A stretch of 64,000 nucleotides of DNA from Cristatella mucedo (Eukaryota > Bryozoa > Phylactolaemata > Cristatellidae), in assembly GCA_009760855.2 (NCBI GenBank), contig WPIO01000052.1:597501-661500 (forward strand), in the 5' to 3' direction. Under the pieces are notes generated by a model that was not told where the DNA came from, did not search any database, and saw nothing but the letters and a program-made list of their open reading frames with translations. The position numbers and the translations under genes were made by a program. Positions 35,321-44,870 of the stretch are shown here, piece after piece; position 1 is the stretch's first letter, and each line of letters starts with the position of its first letter.

Positions 35321-36260
35321 TCACCCCGCGCGCGAAATAAGCCCGGCAGGACTCGTTGATTTTTCTACATCATCGGCCTAGAGCGATTAAGGTCCGCTCG
35401 TCTTTCCGTTCTGGTCCCCCACCCCACCCCACCCAACCCCCGACGAGACAGGCGTTTCAGTCGCGGGCGGAAGAGCCGATAATCTTCGCGCCTACGACAC
35501 CAAAAAAGTGCGAAACCAGAGGCTGGATAGCTAGCGGCGGGTGATGAAAAACAACTTGCATCCGGTATCTATTAAGCTCGCGACAAACTCTCACTTTCTT
35601 GCACGACAGCAAAACGGAAGAGAATCGGGGAGGGGGAGGACGAACAAAGACGCTTCTCTAGCAACAACGACGCTCGCTTGCCGCGCGCTGGCACGGAGCT
35701 CGCTCGCTTTCTAGCTTGCCGTTGAGAAGAAAATGATAATGGCGGCGAAAATGGTGTGGAGAAAATGGAGATAATGATAATGGCGGCGAAGAGCTTTCCA
35801 CTGCTTCCGCACCAAGGAGGCGAATCGCTCGCAGTCGAATGGGCTGATGGAAAAGACCGGGCACGAGGACGAAGCGCTCCGGCACGTGACCGTAGCGTCA
35901 GTTATTTAGTCCGCCGCCGCCGCTAGGCGGCACTTTAAGGAGGCGCCTGCTGCTCGACTTGTTCACCCTGCCGCGCGTCCTTCGGCATGCCGACTTCATC
36001 CGATCGACGTTTCCTCTCGACCTCCATCCGACCGACGAATAGAATCTCGTTCTGTAGTTTCCTCTCGTCCTTTCGTCGGATGGACGTTTCCTCTCGTCCT
36101 TCATCCGACCGACGTTTCCTCTCGTCCTGTAGTTTCGCTCGACCGGCACGTCCGGTTCGCACGTACAGTGCGCGCTGCCATGCCAACGACTGCGATATGA
36201 ACTGCGAGCTCGACCGCTGAATTTGAACAGCGAGCCGCTTACGAATTAGCCACGACAAGC
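35321..36260. other. GC- and CpG-rich block, part 2
   Basis: It contains two copies of AATGATAATGGCGGCGAA (35732-35749 and 35773-35790), each with an ATGGCGGC YY1-like core, and a degenerate minisatellite at about 36003-36130 with units like CGTTTCCTCTCGTCCTTC plus ATCCGACCGA. No exon supported. Confidence 0.5.
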
Positions 36261-36401
36261 CGAGGCTCACGAGCAGGGCGATTTATGATTAGGTTTATGG
36301 ACCAGAATATTAGACGACTCGCGAGACGCGGCCACTATCTGAAGGCGTGGGCCTGACCGCAGTCGCTCTCTTGGAGCAATGGCTTGCCTTTCAGCGACTC
36401 G

Positions 36402-36716
36402 CTGAGCGCTGAGCTGCTGAGCGCTGAGCTGCTGAGCGCTGAGCTGCTGAGCGCTGAGCTGCTGAGCGCTGAGCTGCTGAGCGCTGAGCTGCTGAGCGCT
36501 GAGCTGCTGAGCGCTGAGCTGCTGAGCGCTGAGCTGCTGAGCGCTGAGCTGCTGAGCGCTGAGCTGCTGAGCGCTGAGCTGCTGAGCGCTGAGCTGCTGA
36601 GCGCTGAGCTGCTGAGCGCTGAGCTGCTGAGCGCTGAGCTGCTGAGCGCTGAGCTGCTGAGCGCTGAGCTGCTGAGCGCTGAGCTGCTGAGCGCTGAGCT
36701 GCTGAGCGCTGAGCGC
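36402..36716. repeat. 15-bp tandem array, about 21 near-perfect copies
   Basis: The unit CTGAGCGCTGAGCTG is repeated about 21 times over 315 bp with no visible substitution; the last unit is altered. Since 15 is a multiple of three, it is open in several frames (Leu-Ser-Ala-Glu-Leu on the plus strand, Ala-Gln-Gln-Leu-Ser on the minus). Each unit contains the palindromes AGCGCT and AGCT. Uniformity points to recent expansion. Confidence 0.97.
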
Positions 36717-36759
36717 GAGCTGCTGCAAGCTGAGCGCGAGTGCGTTTGAAGTCGCCTGC

Positions 36760-37731
36760 CGCATCGGCCACAATACGCAGGCTCTACCGTTTGTGCTTTT
36801 TTTCCTGATACGGCACCGTCGTTAGCGTTTCGTGCGAAAGAATAGCGAGCATTGCGTCGTCTTTACCGGCGGCGTATCGTGACCTTCAGGTCTTAGCACA
36901 TTGCACACGTTGCGCAGCGACCCGAATTAGCGACGGTTAGGCTGACGTAACTCTATAGAGTAGAGACGCAACGCTTGAAGTCGCAGCGGGAGCGGGAGCG
37001 CGCGACTACTCGAAGGAGTGGCGAATCCTCGGTCGTCGCGAGCGGGCGCGAGGGCCTCGCAGGCGGGCGCCGCGTTTAGCTAGCTAGTGCACGTGACCCA
37101 GATGGGGTGCAGAGGTGCGCAGCAGCGGTAGGTCGGGCGGCGGGAGACAAAGGCTCGCTTGTTGTCTCGGGGCGCAGCTGCAGCCGCGCTCCGCTGCAGC
37201 GCGACCTCAAGCGTGCTGCAGCGGTCGCGCTGCAGTGGAAAGGGGGTGAGACATTACCGAGAGTCTTGGTTGGCAAGGCGAGGCAATACATCCAGTCACG
37301 AGGGGGAGCAAGTGAGGCGTGGCTCTATTCTCGAGGCAAGAGGCACAATCGCCGCTTCTGGGGGGTGGGCGTCGGCGAGGTGAGGAAGAAATGAATGAAG
37401 ACCTCTGGTCTTGTTGAGGTGGGGGGAGGAGCGAACTAAAAACAAATAGTAATGCACCAGCGCCGTTGCCCGCAGCGGCTTAAGACGCCCGCGATAGAAT
37501 GGTCTAGGATGGTCTAGAATGATCAAGAACACTCGCCTAGATGGATCCTTCAGATCTTTACCGAAGTCGCGCCGCCGCCTCGGGATTCTTTGTCCCCAGG
37601 CTTTAGAGGCCAGCGACTGCGCTGCTCTTAATATCGTAGCCGCTCAGAGGCGCGTGTGTCTCACGCTGCATCGGCGACACCGTCAAAGTGACTGCGATGA
37701 CTAAATGTGTGTGCAGTGATAGAACGAATAT
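36760..37731. other. CpG-rich to mixed unique sequence
   Basis: CpG-rich until about 37240, then mixed. No supported exon or RNA gene. Confidence 0.4.
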
Positions 37732-37876
37732 ATAATTATATAATTCATTTATATAGCGCCCAAGAGAACTTAATCTCTATTCAGGCGCTTCACATATGCC
37801 TCGGGGCTCGAGCCCACGACCTCAGCTAGACCTTGGTCGGGGCGAGCACCTTATCCGCTGGACCAAACCAGGTCGG
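37732..37876 (-). mobile_element. SINE-A copy, full length
   Basis: TAATTCATTTATATAGCGCC tail and hairpin, GGGGCTCGAGCCC B box, and ACCAAACCAGGTCGGC as the start of the head. It is arranged head to head with the SINE-A at 37900. Confidence 0.92.
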
Positions 37877-37899
37877 CGACGAATGACATTGCCGACATT

Positions 37900-38047
37900 G
37901 CCGAGCTGGTTTGGCCCAGAGGTAAAGGTTGGCGCTCCGACCAAGGTGTGGCCTAGGTCGTGGGCTCGAGCCCTGAGGCGCGTGCGAAGCACCGGAATAC
38001 CGGAATGGACGTTAAGTTATCTTAGAGCGCCATCGAGTGAATTATAT
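37900..38047 (+). mobile_element. SINE-A copy, full length, head-to-head pair
   Basis: GCCGAGCTGGTTTGGCCCAG (A-box side), GGGCTCGAGCCC (B box) and a diverged hairpin (GCACCGGAATACCGGAAT... TTATCTTAGAGCGCC). The tail GAATTATATGT runs straight into a TA array. Confidence 0.9.
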
Positions 38048-38048
38048 G

Positions 38049-38130
<82 letters not shown>
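38049..38130. repeat. (TA)n microsatellite at a SINE-A tail
   Basis: About 41 TA units starting at the 3' end of the SINE-A copy. Confidence 0.95.
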
Positions 38131-38132
<2 letters not shown>

Positions 38133-38167
38133 ACCGGCGTAAGGGCCTGACGGTAGCTCGGCAAATT

Positions 38168-38340
38168 CAACAGACTCATTTATGTAGCGGCAGAAGAACC
38201 TAGGGGGCAATCAGTCCAACTTGCACTGGGCAATTGAGAACTGCTCTATGCAGGACTCAAACTAACGGCCTGGGCCGTGAAGTGCGAGGCACTTCCTACT
38301 CAAGCATGTCACGCGGCGCACTTCATATCGGCAGCGTTTC
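38168..38340 (-). mobile_element. SINE-B variant, diverged
   Basis: ACTCATTTATGTAGCGGCAG, AAGAACCTAGGGGGCAATCA, a B-box side at GGACTCAAACTAACGGCC and AGTGCGAGGCACTTCCTACT. The structure fits SINE-B on the minus strand but with many changes. Confidence 0.6.
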
Positions 38341-39389
38341 CGCTTGATGTGCGATTCCAGAGAGGTTTACAATCAGCCCCCAGTGGTTACCTCGAACATT
38401 CTCAGATACAAAACAGGCGGCATCCACGTGCTATATACTGCCGCGTCATATGCCGTCCTGACTGAAGGCCGAGGCCTGAATAAGCCCGAAGCAGATAAGT
38501 GGCTAGCGCATTAAGCTCATTTATAAAATTTCAGTATTCGTTTTGGAAGTAGGGAGTAGGCACGTGACATTGAAGATTGCCATTTAAGGAAAGAGTGGAC
38601 GATGAACCAGCTCGTAGCAAACTAAACAAGAGTAGCCACAGTCGGATCTTCTCCAGTCCAGCTTCTGCTAGATGCCCTACTCACCAACGATCGTCTGCAA
38701 AGAAGTAGGGCTACGCGGGGAAGAATTGAATTCGCACGTTGAGAACGGAGTTATTATTACTGCTATTATTATTAAGTTTTGCTCGTCTGAGGATTACACG
38801 CACACGTGTTTTTCATCACCGATCGCTTTTCAGCGCTACAAGTCGTCATTGCCGCGATACACAAGCCGAAATACAAACGACCAACAGTAGCCACGTTTGT
38901 CGTTTGAATTTCCAGAATGACTTCGCGAGCTCATCTGGCAAGCTCCATCTGGACAGCGTCCCGCCGCGAGAAGATTGGGTGTTGAGAACGTGGGATCCTT
39001 GTTTTTGCTAGTTAGAATAACTCAAACTCTTACACAAGGGTATACAGCAGAGAATGAATCTACGATAGCGATCGAAGAGGAGAGGGAGTGACAACATTCG
39101 GGCAGGCGACATCCGGTTCGTCGTGATATCCCTGGGCGTATGTGGTGCTCGAGACGGAAAAGTGTAATGGCTGCATGATTAAACCTTAAAATTCTGCTTC
39201 GAAACGCCAAACGCTAAGCTATAATGAGCCTCGATGACGTCTTTTCAGACTTTCTGATGAGTTACATTGACTATGTTTTCCGTGGCTCTCCGTCCTTATG
39301 CATAACGTCTCTCTCAAGTTGAGGCAGCTTATGCCCGACTGCGTCTACATTTTACGTACCCGCAATGAATCTCCTCACTCCTAAGTATC
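38341..39389. other. unique sequence
   Basis: No supported gene. 39360-39420 may be the 5' edge of the following LINE-A. Confidence 0.4.
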
Positions 39390-39930
39390 ACTGGCACGGC
39401 GTTCAACTGGGTTAGGCCCTAGCTCAGTCAGAAATATCAGAAAGTAGATTCAAATTGCTGTTGGTCTTCTATGTAAGTAGCCCAAAAAGTAAAGGTACCT
39501 CAGGGTTCGGTCTCAAGGATCCACTTCCTTTCGCTCTATATTCTCCCTCTGGCCAAAGTTATCGCCAAATACAATCTCGGCTTTCATTTCTACGCCGACG
39601 ACACACCCAACTGTACATAATCTGCGACCCGTCTTAGCCTCGTGCCTCATTTGACACATTGAATCCCCTTACATCCTGCATCGATGGCATTTGTGCTTGG
39701 ATCAACACCGCTTGCAGTGGGCAATAAAGGAGCGCCCACTTCGGGACTCCAACCTATGCCCAGGTTTGCGAAGAGCGAGCACCTTAAGCATGGACTCAAC
39801 GGCGTAGCTGCCGCAGCACACCACTTCTGGCTGAGCTTTAATAACTCCCTTCTCAAGCATCGAATCAATTTCAAGATCCGTAGCCGGGCTTTGGAGTCTT
39901 TTCCTCACAAACTAGCACCAGCCTAGCTTT
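39390..39930 (+). mobile_element. LINE-A RT fragment with intact YADD
   Basis: From 39495 the frame reads [20 protein letters not shown], then [17 protein letters not shown], with the catalytic YADD at 39591-39602. NPLTSCIDGICAWIN follows in another frame. A SINE-B piece then intervenes, and the match resumes with HHFWLSFNNSLLKHRINFKI (about 39819-39878). Frameshifts and stops make it a pseudogene. Confidence 0.88.
39704..39815 (-). mobile_element. SINE-B fragment inside LINE-A
   Basis: ACCGCTTGCAGTGGGCAATA, GGAGCGCCCACTTCGGGACT and CCAACCTATG correspond to the middle of SINE-B on the minus strand. LINE-A sequence is missing across the junction, so a deletion accompanied or followed insertion. 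Confidence 0.7.
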
Positions 39931-40784
39931 CCTGTCTCTGCTTCTCCAGTCAAGTGCTGTCGCACCGCCAGCTCTCTGGCATCCGGTCATCACGCTGCTC
40001 CTCGAACTAAATGGAAGTCTGTTGCTGGTGGCCGAGCCCTCAGCTCGTATGAACTAGAAGTCAGGACCTCGCTTTCGGCCACGGCCACTACCTGCAGCGG
40101 CCTTGCATCTTTTGTCTCAGCTCTAGACAAATCTGCTTTGGCCAAACTTCCCTTCGCCACTTCCGTTCACTTGCCTATTCTTTTTTCCGGTCTGCTTTGA
40201 GCTCGTACCTGTGCATGATTTATCGCACGTCGCCGGCACCTGGGTGTGAATCATCCGCGAGCTGCCCGAGAGTAGCGTTCCGTTTACCAGATTGCTCGCC
40301 GACGGGGGTTAGCTCTCTTGCCCGCTACATTGATGCTCTGAGCCTTAAGGCGGAATTCTAGCTGCTAGTTATAGCCGATTAATTGCCGAGCCGGTCACTT
40401 GACCCTTCTCATCGCTAGCTCTTCACTTTCTGCCAGGCCTCAGGCCCGTGCGGAGGCTATCGTCTCTCTTCATTCTCTACGTCGGAGCAGCTGACCCGAT
40501 GCCCTGACAAACTGACGGGCATGCAACGCCGCTTGATCCATTCGTAGAAATACACGTCATAATTCAACCTGAATGTGCGGGCATCGCCTCTCCTTCACCT
40601 TCATTGCGGGGCACGGGCTCGTGCTCCGCAGTGTTACTAGCCAGAGGTCTTAATAACCGGTGGCCATGCGTGCCTGCTTTCGTGTTTGCTTTAGAACGCA
40701 GCCTACGAATGATACTTGTCTGGCCTTGCAAGCTTAATGTTGAGCAGGCCACTAACCTTACTTACAGATTCTCTTGCATTGAGT
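39931..40784. other. unique or old LINE sequence
   Basis: No readable motif. Its position after the RT C-terminal block suggests it may include diverged LINE-A 3' region, but this was not confirmed. Confidence 0.35.
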
Positions 40785-40822
40785 TTTAAAGCACCTGGAT
40801 AGAAAGTAAGTTCTCTTAGGGT
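40785..40822 (+). mobile_element. SINE-A/LINE-A tail fragment
   Basis: TTTTAAAGCACCTGGATAGA and AAGTAAGTTCTCTTAGGGTG match the terminal hairpin. It directly abuts the next SINE-A head. Confidence 0.75.
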
Positions 40823-40975
40823 GCCGAGCTGGTTTGGTCCAGCGGTTAAGGTGCTCGCCCTGACCAAGGTCTAGCTGAGGTCGTGGGCTCAAGCCCCGAG
40901 GCATATGTGAAGCGCCTGAATAGAGATTAAGTTCTCTTGGGGCGCTATACAAATGAATTATAATTATAATTATAT
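40823..40975 (+). mobile_element. SINE-A reference copy, full length
   Basis: The best preserved copy. The A box is TGGTCCAGCGG (40835-40845), the B box GGGCTCAAGCC (40885-40895) and the linker GAGGCATATGTGAAG. The hairpin is GCGCCTGAATAGAGATTAAG with TTCTCTTGGGGCGCTATACA, and the tail AATTATAATTATAATTATA. The last 60 bp or so parallel the LINE-A 3' end, implying mobilisation by a LINE-A-type RT. It is pol III-type, with no coding capacity. Confidence 0.95.
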
Positions 40976-41077
40976 GACCGTCGGCATATTATTACTGTTA
41001 CTGCATGAAATATTTACCTGTACCCATGCATACGTACATGTTAGCAGATATTAATAAAAGGTTAGCAGATTCAGTAG

Positions 41078-41195
41078 CATCGTTTATATGCGGCATAAAA
41101 CCTTAGTGGTTACCACAACCCCTTGAAGTGGGCACTAAAAGGTCACCCACTTCAGGACTCGAACCCACGGTTGTTGTAAAATAACCTTTCGCTAG
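41078..41195 (-). mobile_element. SINE-B fragment, diverged
   Basis: CGTTTATATGCGGCATAAAA, CCCCTTGAAGTGGGCACTAA and ACTTCAGGACTCGAACCCAC (B box on the minus strand). The head is unclear. Confidence 0.65.
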
Positions 41196-41319
41196 ATGAC
41201 TGCATCAGCTTCATACCCCAGCAGTATGCCTACTTTCAGGTCTGCAATATTGAAAATGTGGGTACCGAGTTATTTCATGGACTCGTGATATTCTGTCTAG
41301 GCTCGCTGTAGCTCTCTTC

Positions 41320-41790
41320 TTGCAGATCGTCCAGACTACGCCGCCAATCACTTGCAGATGCTGTAGAACTCGGCAGTCAGGCTAGTCTACCCTGCAGATC
41401 GAGACTGCCATGTCGCACTGCTCCTGCCCGAGGTACACTAGCTCAGCATCAAGCATCGCTTAGGCTTCAGGGTTATAGTCACATTTGAGTCCGAACATCC
41501 GAACGGCCAGCCTATCTGAAATACTTGCACCTCAGGCTTTTCCCGCGCTACCCACTCTTCTCGCTCGGTTCGCTAGCTGTGTACTATTAAACGACCCGAA
41601 ATCTGTCGGAGATAATTCCCTTCAGTTCGTATGCATCCAAAGAACGGAACTCTACCAGCTGACCTCGAGGCATCCCCTAACTTGATGGTAATAAAGAGAA
41701 ACTAATAAGCCGCCCATTCCACGCAGCAGCGTGGGTTTCGTCCGTCTGAATCGTCCTTTATGTGCTTATGGATGCCACAATTGGTAATGC
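41320..41790 (+). mobile_element. LINE-A RT C-terminal fragment
   Basis: SLQML.NSAVRLVYPADRD (about 41350-41400), SIKHRLGFRVIVTFES and a later LSEILAPQAF block match the C-terminal thumb-like region of L2/CR1 RTs. At 41745-41775 ATCGTCCTTTATGTGCTTAT matches the LINE-A 3' UTR. Several stops. Confidence 0.75.
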
Positions 41791-42239
41791 TATAGCCAGT
41801 AATCAATACTACCTGTGATAAGCCGGTGTGCTGCCTTTTCAACGACTTGTAGTACGTGGGAGGCAAGTTCTCGCTGGACACTATTAAAAATGTGTGATTA
41901 TCGAGCATCTCAAGTGTCGGCGGCCTGAGGCAATCGTAACGATGACGATGGGGGTAGTGGTACATTTGTAATTAACTAAATCTTTATCTGGCACTTCGTA
42001 AAGGCTAAAAAACAGCTTATCAGTGACGACAGTATGCTTACTTTCGGCACCGCATAGCACAGAAATGATAGTACTCGCGAATTAAGTGAATCCTGTTGGA
42101 AACACGTGGATTTTAACCTAGTTGTAAGTGCAGTGATGATCTAGTTAGGCGATATCAAGATGTCAGCCAGAGCTCCCGGCATTTGGGGCATGGGAGCTGA
42201 AGGCGTGGTATACAAAGGGGAGGTTGGTTAGAAGGACCA

Positions 42240-42712
42240 CTAAATGTCCTGAGTAGGAGAAGTGAGTGATACGAGGTAAAATCCTGAGGAGAAAGTATCT
42301 CTGCTAGGAAAATCCTGAGGAGGAAGTATCTCTGCAAGGAAATCGAGTAAGAGAATGTAGGGGCCTACGAGTGAGTGACAAAACCTTGAAGTGGATGCCT
42401 GATTGAGAATCAGCGAAGGTGGTTGAGAAGTGATGTAACGTGGCAGTTGGGTCAGTCCCCCCACAGACGAGCCTAACTGCAGAGTTTTGCACTCTCTTTA
42501 AGCGCTTGATTACTCAGCCTGCTTTATGGAAGTCAATGCATGTCGTTGCTCTGTGTGATACGGCAGCTGAGCGTTCCGGTAGACAAGGCTAGCTGCCGAG
42601 TTAACCATCTGTAGGTATCCGATTACGCAGCTCGGAAGACCTGCAAGAAGAGGGTTACGGAAGTCAAGACGTACGGTCAAAAAAGCGTGGACTAAGTCGT
42701 GACGTAAGTCGA
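42240..42712 (-). mobile_element. LINE-A RT C-terminal fragment
   Basis: On the minus strand HDLVHAFLTVRLDFRNPLLA, GLPSCVIGYLQMVNSAASLV (about 42700-42590) and a second block MQNSAVRLVCGGTDPTATLH (about 42490-42430). Two successive NSAxxLV blocks suggest an internal duplication or two joined copies. Confidence 0.82.
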
Positions 42713-42714
42713 AA

Positions 42715-43080
42715 CAGCATGGCTCCCAAAGCCTGGAACTCCCTCCTGACCTGTGTCAGAACATCCTCTGACCTGACCACATTTAAAATGAACTTAAAAA
42801 CACACCTATTTAGGACAGCATTTAGCGGGTCCCTGTGATTCGTTCTTCATGTGCTTATGCGTGCTGACACTGTGCATACTGCCACTAACCACATTTGCAT
42901 GCTGACCCTGTGCACGTCACCCCTACGCATGTTATTCATTTTGTTTGTTTATCAAGCATGATATTACTCACCATTCAATTGAATTTCTCTTTGCAGCAAA
43001 TGTAAAGCGCCTAAAAAGATATTGAGTTCTCTGAGGGCGCTTTATCAAGTGCATTATTATAATTATTATTATTATTGACT
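42715..43080 (+). mobile_element. LINE-A 3' end with UTR
   Basis: APKAWNSLLTCVRTSSDLT-like and FKMNLKTHLFRTAF readings, then the 3' UTR (TTCATGTGCTTATGCGTGCT, CATGCTGACCCTGTGCACGT), hairpin (GCGCCTAAAAAGATATTGAG, TTCTCTGAGGGCGC) and TTATTATTATTATT tail. It lies tail-away from the opposite-strand RT fragment beside it. Confidence 0.9.
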
Positions 43081-43950
43081 AACTTGGCTTGCCTTTATCT
43101 GAACACGTCCATATTCGTAACTGAAAGTAGGGAGACTTAACTGTTAGATTTCAGCCCATTTATTTATATCTGCCCATGGTACTGAAGTTAGAAAGCAGGC
43201 TTTTCGGAAGGCAGTTTCTAAAGCCCGAGACTTAGCCGTACTTGCGAATGCCGCTGCCGCCAGGTTTAGGCTGACGAAACGAGGACGCCTTCTCTCTTGC
43301 ATCTGAAATTGGCACCTTCGCCCTTGGCTGCTTCGTCTGCACTACTTACGTCGTCCGCTGCCGTCCACATTTCACGATGCTCCTCACACTGTTCTTTGTC
43401 GCGTGAATGCGGGGGCGGAGACTGTAAGGGGCTCTAAGCCGATTCGGTGCTCTGGAAAACCGCTTCGATTTCTAGTGTATGTGCTGCAGTAACCGTGTAG
43501 TCTTCGTAACTTTGTAGCATTGTTGGCAGAGATAGACGTATACCTGCCGGCATACATCCATTGGTACGCTGCCCAACTTCTAGTCCAAGGCGAGACAGGA
43601 AGCTAGCTAGCTAGCTAGAGCGTTCACGACACAAGGAACTCCTCCGTAGGCCTGATGTGCGCCTAAGCGAACACCATTGATATTGAACGATCGATCGATG
43701 ATGGACGCTTCGAAGCGAAGTGCAGTGACCGACTCCACAGTCGCAAGATTCAGAGCCGAAGCACCTTAAGTTTTTTACTCTTAAAAGCCTCTGGCTCTGC
43801 TTCTCTATCGCTCGGCTATGATTAAGCAGTTTTCACATAGGTCCCACGAGTATAAAGAGCACTACGTGTGTATTCATCTAGGCGCTTAGTCAGCACTTGT
43901 CTAGGAAGACCGCTTCGCTCGGAGAAGCCCACATCCCCATGTTGCAGCTG
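43081..43950. other. unique sequence
   Basis: A short (AGCT)n lies at 43603-43619. No gene supported. Confidence 0.4.
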
Positions 43951-43954
43951 CTCT

Positions 43955-44021
43955 CTGTCTCTCTCTTCCTCTCTCTGTGTCTCTCTCTGTGTCTGTCTCT
44001 CTGTGTCTCTGTCCCTCTCTT

Positions 44022-44059
<38 letters not shown>

Positions 44060-44063
44060 CTCT
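43955..44063. repeat. CT-rich low-complexity tract
   Basis: Impure CT with TGTGTCT interruptions. Apparent Leu-Ser proteins are artefacts. Confidence 0.93.
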
Positions 44064-44612
44064 GATCTTATCTCTCTACCATCTCCGGGCTGTGGGTCAT
44101 TTCTTCCGAATCGCCGATGTTGCTCACACTCCCGTTAGTGCGAAGCTTCAAGCTACTCCCCCTCCTCAGTCCAGCCGACAACGAGCGAGGGCTTAAAGCT
44201 CCCCCCCCCCAGAGTGGGTCATGATTAACACTCCCAGGTGTCGGAGAGATTTATAGCCCATTCATAGGGCAGCAGAGGGGCGCTCTGCTCGCTCGTTACT
44301 TCTCGACTCTGGCCGTGGGGTCGTGGCCTTAACTGACGGCGGGTGCGCCTGAGCCCGACACGGGAGTGGTCGCCGACCGCGAGCTCACGACAGACTATCT
44401 GATGGCCGTCGTAGGCACATTGCTGACGGCCACGTCTGCACCTGAGCTGCAGCAGCTGCTTCTCATTTGGTTGCTGCAATCTAGCTGAGCATGGGTCGGC
44501 CCACAATGGAATGACTGAGGCTTGAACCTGAGCCTCCCCCCTTTCGTCTGGGCTTTGGAAAGCATGCGTAACTCGAAGAGGCAATCGACTCCCACGTAGG
44601 ATCGAGGGTCCG
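44064..44612. other. sequence downstream of a candidate minus-strand exon
   Basis: Minus-strand open stretches at 44225-44584 and 44395-44679 overlap in different frames. They could be a decayed continuation of the exon above 44613, but no motif was recognised. Confidence 0.35.
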
Positions 44613-44870
44613 CTACGAGATGTTTATCGCGAGCCGAGGCAGGATTCGAGCGGCTGCTCCGGATTCGACTAGGCGCCATTTCCCGTCGGCTTTGTCTAGT
44701 AAGCCTTCGGGTAAGGATGTCAGCAGGTCGAGGCTCTGCGTGACTTTATGGGCCAGATAATGGGAAGGTGACACATGGTACACCGCTGAAATCGGTGAAG
44801 TGTCAGCCTTAACCGAAAGGATCACTACTACGCCAGGGTGACCCATAAAAGCTGACAGCACTGCCCAATA
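44613..44870 (-). CDS. candidate exon, unknown product
   Basis: The minus-strand acceptor GTCCTAGCCTAAGCCCTGCAG precedes 85 in-frame codons and TAG. The product begins YWAVLSAFMGHPGVVVILSV, with VYHVSPSHYLAHKV and SLPEGLLDKADGKWRLVESG in the middle. Composition is protein-like with mixed hydrophobic and charged residues. No family recognised. It could be an exon or a remnant of an old mobile element ORF, as out-of-frame open stretches follow it. Confidence 0.33.
   Translation of the reverse strand, partial: YWAVLSAFMGHPGVVVILSVKADTSPISAVYHVSPSHYLAHKVTQSLDLLTSLPEGLLDKADGKWRLVESGAAARILPRLAINIS

Noticed and set aside
36384-36773. 120-170-codon frames with 5-residue repeats (LSAEL, AQQLS, RSAAQ)
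   Set aside because: A 15-bp tandem array is open in several frames on both strands; no start context or splice site selects one of them.
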